DNA from: Arcobacter acticola
Lineage (GTDB): Bacteria > Campylobacterota > Campylobacteria > Campylobacterales > Arcobacteraceae
Direction: 5' to 3'
Assembly (NCBI RefSeq): GCF_013177675.1
Contig: NZ_CP042652.1
Location: forward strand, 1,178,001-1,242,000
Length of the DNA: 64,000 bases
In this document: positions 8,778-17,075 of the stretch, piece after piece
Layout of the letters: each line of letters opens with the position of its first letter
Numbering within the stretch: position 1 is the stretch's first letter
Notes under the pieces: model-generated
Databases searched by the model: none
What the model was told of the DNA's origin: nothing
Seen by the model: only the letters and a program-made list of their open reading frames with translations
Made by a program: the position numbers and the translations under genes

Positions 8778-9671
8778 ATGTTATTTCCAAATGATTTTAT
8801 AGAAGAAAAAATAAAAGTAAATGGTATAGAAATAAACTGTAAATATGGTGGAAACAAAGAGTCTAAAATCCCACTATTACTTATTCATGGTTATCCTCAA
8901 ACTCATATTATGTGGCATAAAATCGTTACAGAACTTTCAAAAAAATACTTTTTAATTTGTCCTGATTTAAGAGGTTATGGAGATAGTTCTAAACCAAAAG
9001 GTGATGAGAATCATATATCTTACTCTAAAAAAACTATGGCAAAAGATATGATAGAACTTATGGATTATTTTGGATTTGATAAGTTTTATGTTGCAGGGCA
9101 TGACAGAGGTGCACGAGTAACTCATCGTATGTGTTTAGACTATGCTTCAAGAGTTTTAAAAGCTTGTGTTATGGATATAACTCCCACCTATCATATGTTT
9201 AAAAATACAGATCAATCTTTTGCAACTGGATATTATCATTGGTTTTTTTTAATTCAAGGTGATAATTTACCTGAGACTTTAATAGGCTCAAATGCAAGAT
9301 ATTTTTTAGAAGAAAAACTAAAAAGATGGAGTTCAAAAGATGCTATTTTTAAAGAAGTTTTTCAAGAAAATGCCGTAAATGAATATGTAAGATGTTTTGA
9401 TAAACAAAGTATTCATGGAACTTGTGAAGATTATAGAGCAGGGGCGAGTATCGATATGAGTGATGATGAAAAAGATAGAAATAAAAAAATTGCTATGCCT
9501 CTTTTAGTTTTATGGGGGAATAAAGGTTTTGTAAATAGAACCTATGATGTTTTAAATGTGTGGAATGAATACGCAAGTGATGTTAGGGGAAAATCCCTTG
9601 ATTGTGGACACTTCTTAGCTGAAGAAAAGCCTGATGATGTTTGTAAAGAATTAATTGAGTTTTTTTCTTAA
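8778..9671 (+). CDS. Haloacetate dehalogenase-like alpha/beta hydrolase
   Basis: A 297-residue alpha/beta hydrolase. GHDRGARVTHRM places an Asp nucleophile (Asp109) at the elbow, as in fluoroacetate/haloacetate dehalogenase H-1 and some epoxide hydrolases, rather than the Ser of esterases. The DITPTYHMF, YRAGASID and C-terminal GHFLAEE segments (catalytic His) also match that group. Predicted reaction: hydrolytic dehalogenation of a short haloacid, though related enzymes accept other substrates. AGAAAGG lies upstream of the ATG. It ends at a strong terminator. Confidence 0.8.
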   Translation: MLFPNDFIEEKIKVNGIEINCKYGGNKESKIPLLLIHGYPQTHIMWHKIVTELSKKYFLICPDLRGYGDSSKPKGDENHISYSKKTMAKDMIELMDYFGFDKFYVAGHDRGARVTHRMCLDYASRVLKACVMDITPTYHMFKNTDQSFATGYYHWFFLIQGDNLPETLIGSNARYFLEEKLKRWSSKDAIFKEVFQENAVNEYVRCFDKQSIHGTCEDYRAGASIDMSDDEKDRNKKIAMPLLVLWGNKGFVNRTYDVLNVWNEYASDVRGKSLDCGHFLAEEKPDDVCKELIEFFS

Positions 9672-9675
9672 ATTA

Positions 9676-9705
9676 TTTTATTCCCAAAAAAATTTGGGAA
9701 TAAAA
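9676..9705. terminator. Bidirectional terminator
   Basis: A perfect 13-bp inverted repeat (TTTTATTCCCAAA and its complement) with a 4-nt A loop between the dehalogenase-like gene and the converging ADP-ribosylglycohydrolase gene. Confidence 0.8.
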
Positions 9706-9718
9706 ATCTAACTTGATA

Positions 9719-10807
9719 TTAAGCTTCTTGTAGTTTTTTAATCAATGGAAGTTTATTTAGTAAATCTTCACAATAATCCCATTGAGTAAGTGTTTCTTTC
9801 CATTCTTTGGGAATCGCATCAACTCCAAAATATGCTCCTAAAACCATACCAATAGCGATAGATCTTGAAGCATTATCTCCTCCTACCATTGCATTTGCTT
9901 GTAGGGCTTTTTTTAGTCCATCTTCTTTATTTGCATATTTTAGTATGAAATAAATCGCTCCTGGAAGTGTTCCTTCTGTTGGACTAGCTTTTCCTACTTT
10001 TATAGGTTCACTTCTTCCAATATCCCAAAGTCTTGCCATACTTGTTAGTGCTAAATCATCGCTAAACTTTTCTTTTGAAAGCTGTGAATCTGGATTTGCT
10101 TCTTCTTCATATTTTGCAATTGCTTGTTTTGTTTTATCTTCAAAGAATCCACCCATTAAAATAGCTACTTCTTCAATGGCATCTCTTGGGATTACTCCTC
10201 TTAAAACTCTATGGGTAACTCTTGCAAAAAACTCACCACCACCAAGAGCTGAGAAGTCTTTGTGAGTAAACATAGCTTTTCTTGCAACATCAACTAACTC
10301 ATCTTCATTTTCATAGTATCCATGAGCTGCTACGTGTCTTATAGCCATTGCATTTGATATTCCACCAATGTTTTCTACTTTTGTTCCATGTTTTACTTGA
10401 GAGTATGTTTCTCTTGTCATGGTACAAATCCAAGAACCCCAACCATTTTCAAGTCTATTCATCCAATGTGGAATCAAATCTTGAACGCTAAAAGTTCTAG
10501 GTGGATTAGAAGTTGCTGCCAAATGCTCAAGAATTACGATATTGTAATCCCCATAATCAGTAGTTCCTCCAGCACTTTTTCCTGGATGATAATTTCTTTC
10601 ACCCCAACCAATACCATGGGTTTGCCCACCCATCATTTCACCTGGACTCATAAACTTTTCTATTGGTTTTTGTCCATAAGCTTCATAGATTTTTTTAGCA
10701 TCATACTCATAGTGTGTACCTAAACATAAGGCATCACCTACAAGTGCTCCAAAAAAAGCACCTTTTATATTTTTCTCTTTTAAATTTTCATTTGATAGTG
10801 TATTCAT
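9719..10807 (-). CDS. ADP-ribosylglycohydrolase family protein (DraG-like)
   Basis: A 362-residue protein with the family landmarks: GAFFGALVGDALCLGTHYEYD near the N-terminus, TTDYGDYN in the first metal site and GGDNASRSIAIGMVLGAYFG near residue 310 for the second metal cluster. The family removes ADP-ribose from proteins or small molecules using two metal ions; DraG reactivates dinitrogenase reductase, but no nitrogenase gene is in view. The gene lies 49 nt downstream of a multihaem cytochrome gene on the same strand, with a hairpin between them. Confidence 0.85.
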   Translation of the reverse strand: MNTLSNENLKEKNIKGAFFGALVGDALCLGTHYEYDAKKIYEAYGQKPIEKFMSPGEMMGGQTHGIGWGERNYHPGKSAGGTTDYGDYNIVILEHLAATSNPPRTFSVQDLIPHWMNRLENGWGSWICTMTRETYSQVKHGTKVENIGGISNAMAIRHVAAHGYYENEDELVDVARKAMFTHKDFSALGGGEFFARVTHRVLRGVIPRDAIEEVAILMGGFFEDKTKQAIAKYEEEANPDSQLSKEKFSDDLALTSMARLWDIGRSEPIKVGKASPTEGTLPGAIYFILKYANKEDGLKKALQANAMVGGDNASRSIAIGMVLGAYFGVDAIPKEWKETLTQWDYCEDLLNKLPLIKKLQEA

Positions 10808-10810
10808 AAT

Positions 10811-10845
10811 TTATAACCTAGTATTTATTTAATACTAGATTATAA
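10811..10845 (-). terminator. Intergenic hairpin between cytochrome and DraG-like genes
   Basis: A 15-bp inverted repeat with a 5-nt loop. The single mismatch becomes a G-U pair in RNA made from the minus strand, the direction of both flanking genes. No U tract follows, so it may be an attenuator, a processing site or a weak terminator. Confidence 0.45.
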
Positions 10846-10856
10846 CCAAGGAATAT

Positions 10857-12017
10857 TTATTTAGCATAAAAATATTTGCTAAATAATATATTGAATTTTT
10901 TACTTTCTTCATCATCTTGAAGATTTAGCTTTTCAATCATTTTTGGATTAACAGTGTAATATCCAAAAATAACCTCAATTTTGTCATTTGTTTGTAGTTT
11001 AAAGTCATAGTTTATAACTCTTTTTTCATTTGCTTTTATCATATTGTTTTTAACTTCAGAATCTGCAAGCCAAGGCATTGTAGCTTTGCCATCTTTTCCT
11101 ATAATTCTTGCAAATGATTGTGTTTCAAGAGCTATTGTTTTGTCATCTCTTAGGATATTTACTTTTAGTTGAGCTAGTCTTAATGGTTGTAAAAATAGAT
11201 TATGACTTGCTTCATTTTTTATTGATACTTCAAAATTATTTGAATTTTCTTTTAAATCAATATTTATATATTTTGCCAATAACTCTTGATTTTTACTTCC
11301 ATTTGCAAATCCATGATATCTATGCTCTTTGGTAATTTTAATAGAAGTTGCAGTTCCTGCAATTTTTGGCATATGACATGAAATACAATTTGTTTCTTCA
11401 CTAGATGAACCTTTTTCTTCTACTCTACATAAATCAAAATTATTGTCATTTTGCATATGAGAATGGCATCCCATACACATTTTCCCAGTATAAAAATTAT
11501 CGTTTGAATAATCTATTTTATGAAAAGGAGAACCTGATTTTTCCTTCATCATTCCAAATAGTGAAACTTCATCTTTAAACTCTTTATCTTTTTGATCTCT
11601 ATGCTCTTCATTAGCAGAATAAAAAACTTTATCTTTTAAAGAAGAAACATTTTTATTTAGTTTTCCATGACTTTCTACATCTTTAATACTGTGGCAATAT
11701 GCACATGATATAGCTTCTTGTGTTTGAATATTATTTTGTTCAGGAAGAGCTTTTTTATTTTCATCAAGATTTTTTAGAAGTTCTAAATCAGTTGGAGTAT
11801 GACATTGGGCACAAGTATAACTCTCTTTTTGTTTATCTGGATGTAAATCCCACATTCCCTTATGAACTTTATTTTCAAAAATAGAAGCTTTTCTATGTGA
11901 TGAATCATAAAATTCACTATAAATAGTAGGATGACATGCCTTACAAGTATTACTGTCTACAAGTTCACTTGCTTGAATAGATAAAATAATAAATATTATT
12001 GACAATATAATCTTCAT
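10857..12017 (-). CDS. Pentahaem c-type cytochrome with C-terminal beta domain
   Basis: A 386-residue exported protein with a signal peptide (MKIILSIIFIILSIQAS). Five CxxCH haem-binding motifs are present: CKACH, CAQCH, CAYCH, CMGCH and CISCH, all within the first 220 residues. The rest (about 235-386) is free of cysteine and predicted beta-rich, as in cytochrome c554-like multihaem proteins with an added immunoglobulin-like domain. It is probably periplasmic and involved in electron transfer to an unknown acceptor. No partner reductase is next to it. Confidence 0.8.
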   Translation of the reverse strand: MKIILSIIFIILSIQASELVDSNTCKACHPTIYSEFYDSSHRKASIFENKVHKGMWDLHPDKQKESYTCAQCHTPTDLELLKNLDENKKALPEQNNIQTQEAISCAYCHSIKDVESHGKLNKNVSSLKDKVFYSANEEHRDQKDKEFKDEVSLFGMMKEKSGSPFHKIDYSNDNFYTGKMCMGCHSHMQNDNNFDLCRVEEKGSSSEETNCISCHMPKIAGTATSIKITKEHRYHGFANGSKNQELLAKYINIDLKENSNNFEVSIKNEASHNLFLQPLRLAQLKVNILRDDKTIALETQSFARIIGKDGKATMPWLADSEVKNNMIKANEKRVINYDFKLQTNDKIEVIFGYYTVNPKMIEKLNLQDDEESKKFNILFSKYFYAK

Positions 12018-12430
12018 TTATTTCCTTTTGTTTTTTTGAGTTTATATAAAACAAAAAGATAATAAAATGATATGTATCAATTATAATTAAATATTATAAT
12101 TATGGATTTTTAACTTTTATATTTGATTTAGTAAGCTATATTTACTAGATGATTAATTGAGTTTAATAGAGTGTTTTATAAAAGAGGGATTTTTATTGTG
12201 AATTTCATTTTGGAACAATTTAGTTTGAAACTTAGAAAAAGTTCCAAAACCTACAGTTATAGTTAAGTATATTTAAACCTATGTAAATAAATATTAATTT
12301 AAATTTAAAAATTATACTTTTCGCACAGCACCGCACAAAAAACAATTGATTTATCATCATTTTTATGATAATATTTAATAAAAACTTAAATAGCTATTAT
12401 TTCGCACAGTACCGCACAAAAAGGAAGATT
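12018..12430 (+). promoter_or_regulatory. Gene-free stretch with promoter and paired operator-like repeats for the HipA-like gene
   Basis: Two copies of a 22-bp element (12320-12341 and 12401-12422, one mismatch) lie 81 bp apart. Each copy holds two CGCACA half-sites 10 bp apart, one helical turn. Between them sits a near-ideal promoter: TTGATT at 12346-12351, 17 nt, TAATAT at 12369-12374. The second copy ends just before the ribosome site AAGGAAG. This layout suggests autorepression by the HTH domain of the downstream protein, with looping between sites. The first 300 bases of the gap contain nothing I recognise. Confidence 0.7.
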
Positions 12431-14083
12431 ATGAAAATTGATGATTTATCAAGGAATCAAAGAAATATTATTGCAATACTTGAAAAAGTAAAAGAGGGAA
12501 CAACTAGTGAACTTACTAAAGAACTTGGGCTTCCTAGAAGAACTTTTTTAGATAATATTAACTTCTTAATTAAACATGGACTGGTAAAAAAATCAGGTTC
12601 AGGAAAAGGTACTTTTTACTCTAGAGTAATTATTAATGAATATATAGCAAAACAGATTACAGTATTTAAAGAGGGTATTAGATTTGGAATACTTCAATTT
12701 GGTGCAAATGGTTTTGAATTTACATATGATAAAAACTATAAAGGCCAGAAGCCTGATGACCTTTTAGAAAACGCTCAAAGCCCTGATCTATTTCCAGAGT
12801 TTGAAAATCTCATTCCTGAATATGCTAGAAGAGATAAGTTAGTAAGTGAATATGATGCAGAGTATCTTTCTGAGTTGTTAGTATATTTAAAAAATACCCA
12901 TGGTGCATATGATTTTGTAAATAGCTATGAAGAGAATAAGTATGTAAGTGATTATTCAAATAGACCTTCTTGGTATAGTGTTAAAAATAAAATTCTAGGA
13001 AGCAATGATTATCCAAATATTTTGCATGGATTTAATCTTAATATAGAAAAAGAAATATTAACAGCTAAAACAAAAGGTGAACACTCTGCCTTAAGTGGTA
13101 ATCAAAATAAAGTAGATATTAATATTGATTTTGAAAATAGAAATATTTCAGAGGTTAAAAAAGATGAAGTTGCTTTATATCTATTAAAACCATATAGTGA
13201 AGATTTATCCAATTATTTTGAGCAGTTAAAAAAAAGAGATAAAGGGTATTATCCTCATATTGCAATTAATGAACATCTATTTATGAGTTTTGCAAAAAAT
13301 GAACTGGGTTTTAATGTTCCCTATACTGCATTAGTAGAAGGAGAAAAAGAGTTTCACTATATTACAAAAAGATATGATAGATATGAAAACTATAAATATC
13401 ATCAAAAAGACTTTGCTCAATATCTTGGTATTGAAAGTACTCAAAAATATAAAATGACTAGTGAAATATTATTTACTAAACTAAATGAAACTATATATAG
13501 TGAAGATGAAAAGTTTGATGCATTAAGATTCTATTTTTACTCTAGTATTATTAATCATAGTGATCTTCATGCCAAAAATATTGGAGCATTAAATATAGGG
13601 AGAGAAAAGAATATACTTGCTCCTCTTTATGATGTAATATCAGTTGGTGTTTATTATAGAAATAGTGATGCTCTTGGCTTATCTATCAATAGTAGATACT
13701 TGCATAAAAAGGTTAAGTTCAGAGTTGAAGATTTTTACGGACTTGCAGATATTCTAGGAATCAATAAAGATAAATTTAAAATAGCTGCAAAAGAAATTCT
13801 AATTAATTTTATTGAAAAGTTTCCTGCATATATAGAAAAGTCTAAAGATCTCTTAAAATACTCTTCCCTTGAAATTAACAATACTAGAAATGGATATACT
13901 AATTTCATAATTAAACTAGCAAATTTCTATAATGAAAAAATTGTTGAATTTATGAAATTAGATATGTTAAGAGATTTGGATATAGAGAAATACAAAGAAA
14001 AATTGCAAGAAGACAAACTATTAAAATATAGTAAACTAGAGTTAAGACAGCTTCATGAAAATTATAAAATACAGAAGGATTAA
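12431..14083 (+). CDS. HipA-like serine/threonine kinase with fused N-terminal HTH
   Basis: A 550-residue protein starting MKIDDLSRNQ; AAGGAAG 5 nt upstream fixes this start over an earlier in-frame ATG at 12365. Residues about 1-62 form a winged HTH (TSELTKELGLPRRTFLDNINFL). The rest follows HipA: LSGNQNK (residues about 219-225, the activation or ATP loop), YITKRYDRYE, the QKDFAQYLGI segment, and the catalytic NHSDLHAKNIG and LAPLYDVISVG motifs. In HipBA the DNA-binding antitoxin is a separate HipB; no hipB-like gene is adjacent here, so repressor and kinase may be one chain. Target and toxicity are unknown. Confidence 0.82.
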   Translation: MKIDDLSRNQRNIIAILEKVKEGTTSELTKELGLPRRTFLDNINFLIKHGLVKKSGSGKGTFYSRVIINEYIAKQITVFKEGIRFGILQFGANGFEFTYDKNYKGQKPDDLLENAQSPDLFPEFENLIPEYARRDKLVSEYDAEYLSELLVYLKNTHGAYDFVNSYEENKYVSDYSNRPSWYSVKNKILGSNDYPNILHGFNLNIEKEILTAKTKGEHSALSGNQNKVDINIDFENRNISEVKKDEVALYLLKPYSEDLSNYFEQLKKRDKGYYPHIAINEHLFMSFAKNELGFNVPYTALVEGEKEFHYITKRYDRYENYKYHQKDFAQYLGIESTQKYKMTSEILFTKLNETIYSEDEKFDALRFYFYSSIINHSDLHAKNIGALNIGREKNILAPLYDVISVGVYYRNSDALGLSINSRYLHKKVKFRVEDFYGLADILGINKDKFKIAAKEILINFIEKFPAYIEKSKDLLKYSSLEINNTRNGYTNFIIKLANFYNEKIVEFMKLDMLRDLDIEKYKEKLQEDKLLKYSKLELRQLHENYKIQKD

Positions 14084-14389
14084 GTTCTCATTTTTATTTA
14101 GATAGTACTCAATCTAACGGGACTGTTCAGAATTTTTGTCGGTAACTGATAAGTATTACAATTATATGACAGTGCATCTTTTGTTACTTATTTATGGAAA
14201 GTTTAAAAACTACAGGTTGTTGAACTTGTTATTTTAACTTAGATACTTTTAAATTCTAAGTATGAATTTACGTAACCTCTTCAAATAGTTTGTTTATTTC
14301 CTTTTGGATATAGATTAAATGAACAATCATCTACAGATAAATAATCTTTAGATGATTCTATTGAGTTTATTAAATAATTTCTTTTAAAT
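14084..14389. other. Gene-free stretch with a possible IS end
   Basis: No credible gene is seen. At 14119-14142 the sequence GGGACTGTTCAGAATTTTTG and its continuation resembles the terminal inverted repeat of IS256-family elements, but no partner end or transposase is nearby, so it may be a solo remnant. A 31-bp segment at 14211-14241 recurs at the far end of the window. Confidence 0.35.
14211..14241 (+). repeat. Left copy of 31-bp direct repeat
   Basis: Identical, except for one base, to 63970-64000 and in the same orientation. The core is TTGTTGAACTTGTTATTTTA. The right copy runs to the window edge and may continue. In neither copy is there a convincing reading frame through the repeat. 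Confidence 0.7.
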
Positions 14390-14421
14390 GATACGTTTTT
14401 GATACTATTAAACAATATAAT
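14390..14421 (+). promoter_or_regulatory. Regulon box 1 and -10 upstream of the Cache kinase
   Basis: GATACGTTTTTGATACTATT at 14390-14409 contains two TACNNTT half-sites 11 bp apart, then 6 nt and TATAAT (14416-14421). The box occupies the -35 position. The same layout recurs in front of six other units in the window. The leader that follows contains an 8-bp inverted repeat (GAGTAAAA at 14429, TTTTACTC at 14462). Confidence 0.72.
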
Positions 14422-14499
14422 CTTTTTGGAGTAAAACTTTAAAAAAGATTATATTAATGAATTTTACTCTTAATATTTAAAAAAATAATGGGAAAATTC

Positions 14500-17043
14500 A
14501 TGAATAACATAAACAAACTACAACTTAGAAAAATCTTATCCAATCATTTTATAAAATTTTCATTAATTCCTATTTTGATAGTAGAAATTACTTTATTAGT
14601 ATTATATTTTTCTATCAATAAATATATTTCAATTCAAAATACAGATTTTTTACTAAATCAAGCACAAACTAACACCAAAGAATTATTAAAAAAAGAATCA
14701 AATATTGTTAATGACAAACTTTCTGAAATATCTCAATTAGCTACTATACTACAAAGAGAACATGAATTAATTCTTTCTAATCCTGATAGAATTTCACTTC
14801 CAAATGAAGACCCACAATTTGATTTTGCAGATAATAATGTATTTTATAAAACTAATAAAGTAGGTTCTAGTTTATATTATTCATCAAAAACGCAAATTAC
14901 TCCAGTAGAAAGAAATAAAGCAATTTTTACAGAAGCCATGGATGTTTCTTTAAAAAATATTGTAGATGTAAATCCTTTAGCCGTTGCTGCTTATTTTAAT
15001 TCTTGGGACAATATGAATAGGTTGTATCCTTTTATCGATGATGTTTCTACTCAATATGGTGAGCATATTCAAATGGAAGATTATAACTTTTATTATTTAG
15101 CAGATAAAAATCATAATCCCCAAAAAAAAGCTGTTTGGACAGGAGCTTATTTAGATCCTGCTGGTTTAGGTTGGATGTTATCTTGTATTGTTCCAATTTA
15201 CAATAAAAACTTTTTAGAAGGTGTAACTGGTATTGATATAACTATTGATAGTTTTGTAAAAAATATATTAAATCAAGAATTCCTTTATGATGCAAAGCTT
15301 TTTATTGTTGATAAAGATGGAATGATAATAGCAATGCCTGAAGAAATAGAGACACTATTAGGATTAAAAGAGTTAAAAGAACATCTTTATACAGATGCTA
15401 TTTTAAAAACTATTGAAAAACCAGAAGATTATAATGTTACGAAAAGTAATTATATATATTCTGAGAAATTCAAAAATTTAATAAAAGATGATACTTCTGC
15501 TGAAACATTAAATATTGATAATAAAGATTATTTAGCTTTATCTCAAAATGTTGAAGAAACAAATTGGAAATTAATGATTGTAATTGATAAGAATAATATT
15601 CTAAAATCAATACAAGATTTAGAAAATTTATCAAATAAAATAGGATATTTAGCTATTGGGTTTTTATTATTATTTTATATAATATTTTTCTATTCACTTT
15701 TAAGAAAAATCAACTTTTTCTCTGAAAAAATAACTGAACCTTTAGTTGATTTGTCAAATCAAACAACACTTATCATCAAAAAAGATATAGAATTTAAAGA
15801 AGTTAATACGAATATTGAAGAAATATCTCAATTAAATAAAAACTTTATGCATATGTTAAATGTATTAAATGAAAGAAATAAAAAATTAAATGATGCAAAA
15901 ATTTACGCAGAAAATGCAAATAAATCGAAGAATGAATTTCTTGCGAATATGAGCCATGAACTGAAAACTCCATTAAATTCTATAAATATAATAAGTAGTA
16001 TTATGATTAAAAATAAATCTAATAATTTTAATGAAAAAGAAGTTAAGGATTTAGGAATAATAAATAAATGTGGAGAAAACCTAACATATTTAGTAAATGA
16101 TATGTTAGCTTTATCAAAAATAGATACTAAAGATATTGTTTTATCAAATAAAACTATAAATATAAAAGAAATGATAAATAAAATTTATAAAAAGTTTGAA
16201 GAACAAGCCAAAGAAAAAAATTTATTGTCAAAGTTAATATTAGATGAAAAGTTAGATTTAATGTATAGCGATGAAACAAAAATTAATCAAATCATAAAAA
16301 GTTTATTAAATAACGCATTGAAATTTTCACACAAAGGAACTATATCTTTAACAATTAAAGATAATGATGATGAAATTAAAATATTAGTTGAAGATCAAGG
16401 TATAGGAATTGATGAAAACAAATTAGAATATATTTTTGATAGATTTACTCAAATAGACAGTAGTATATCAAGAAAATATGGTGGTGTAGGATTAGGTTTA
16501 AGTATGTGTAAGGAATTTGTTTTATTATTAAATGGAAAGATCAGTGTTAAAAGTAAAATAGATGAAGGGTCTTCATTTGAAATTATTTTACCTAAAAATA
16601 AAGAGTTAATAAATGCAAATGATATGGACGATATTCACAAAGATGTACAATCAGAAATAAATGATGAAACAATTAATTCAAGATTCAAAACTAATAATGA
16701 TGTATCTATTAAAGAAGAAAAAAATAAAGTCTTAGTTTTAAATAATGATCATTTATTGTTCTTTAGTATTATTATTGATTTAAAGAAAAAATATGAAGTG
16801 AAACAAGTTTCAAATCTACAAGATTTATTGAAATTTAAAAGTGAAAGTTTATATGAAAAAATTATAGTTGATATTTCAAAAATGGAAGAAAAAGACAAAG
16901 AATTGTTATTTTCAGATTCAAATGATAATTTTTTCATAATATATGAAAATGAAAAAGATAAAGAATTTTTAAAAGAAAATTCTAAATTCTTTCAAAAACC
17001 AATTACAAAAGATTTAGTACAAAATATTATTTCTTTTAAATAA
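14500..17043 (+). CDS. Cache-domain sensor histidine kinase with C-terminal degenerate receiver
   Basis: An 847-residue inner-membrane kinase. Start at ATG 14500 is favoured by GGGAAAA just upstream (an ATG at 14488 is in frame). Order: TM1 about 17-39; periplasmic dCache-type sensor about 60-370 (FNSWDNMNRLYPFI and VWTGAYLDPAGLGWMLSCIVPIY are typical); TM2 about 380-402; linker; HisKA with NMSHELKTPLNS (His486); HATPase about 590-705 with DQGIGI and GVGLGLS; then a pseudo-receiver (about 735-847) that keeps an Asp (KIIVDIS) and a Lys (FQKPI) but has lost the canonical acidic pair. Box 1 lies upstream. The last codons belong to a direct repeat copied at 38.7 kb. Confidence 0.85.
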   Translation: MNNINKLQLRKILSNHFIKFSLIPILIVEITLLVLYFSINKYISIQNTDFLLNQAQTNTKELLKKESNIVNDKLSEISQLATILQREHELILSNPDRISLPNEDPQFDFADNNVFYKTNKVGSSLYYSSKTQITPVERNKAIFTEAMDVSLKNIVDVNPLAVAAYFNSWDNMNRLYPFIDDVSTQYGEHIQMEDYNFYYLADKNHNPQKKAVWTGAYLDPAGLGWMLSCIVPIYNKNFLEGVTGIDITIDSFVKNILNQEFLYDAKLFIVDKDGMIIAMPEEIETLLGLKELKEHLYTDAILKTIEKPEDYNVTKSNYIYSEKFKNLIKDDTSAETLNIDNKDYLALSQNVEETNWKLMIVIDKNNILKSIQDLENLSNKIGYLAIGFLLLFYIIFFYSLLRKINFFSEKITEPLVDLSNQTTLIIKKDIEFKEVNTNIEEISQLNKNFMHMLNVLNERNKKLNDAKIYAENANKSKNEFLANMSHELKTPLNSINIISSIMIKNKSNNFNEKEVKDLGIINKCGENLTYLVNDMLALSKIDTKDIVLSNKTINIKEMINKIYKKFEEQAKEKNLLSKLILDEKLDLMYSDETKINQIIKSLLNNALKFSHKGTISLTIKDNDDEIKILVEDQGIGIDENKLEYIFDRFTQIDSSISRKYGGVGLGLSMCKEFVLLLNGKISVKSKIDEGSSFEIILPKNKELINANDMDDIHKDVQSEINDETINSRFKTNNDVSIKEEKNKVLVLNNDHLLFFSIIIDLKKKYEVKQVSNLQDLLKFKSESLYEKIIVDISKMEEKDKELLFSDSNDNFFIIYENEKDKEFLKENSKFFQKPITKDLVQNIISFK

Positions 17044-17075
17044 TATTATTTTTTAAATAATATTATTTTTGATAC
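16978..17075 (+). repeat. Left copy of direct repeat flanking the export cassette
   Basis: Starts in the last 22 codons of the kinase and continues into the non-coding tail. The first 53 nt match 38705-38757 with one mismatch; the AAATAATATTATTT palindrome after it is present twice here and once in the right copy. The match resumes across the IS1380 insertion into the GATACTTTTGTAGTAC box at 18719. Confidence 0.8.

Noticed and set aside
12209-12230. Third copy of the putative attachment word (TTTTGGAACAATTT)
   Set aside because: The match is shorter and AT-rich, far from any integrase; it may be chance and lowers confidence in the attachment call.
14242-14262. Another GATACTTTT word near the left 31-bp repeat
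   Set aside because: There is no second half-site 11 bp on and no -10 hexamer at the right distance.
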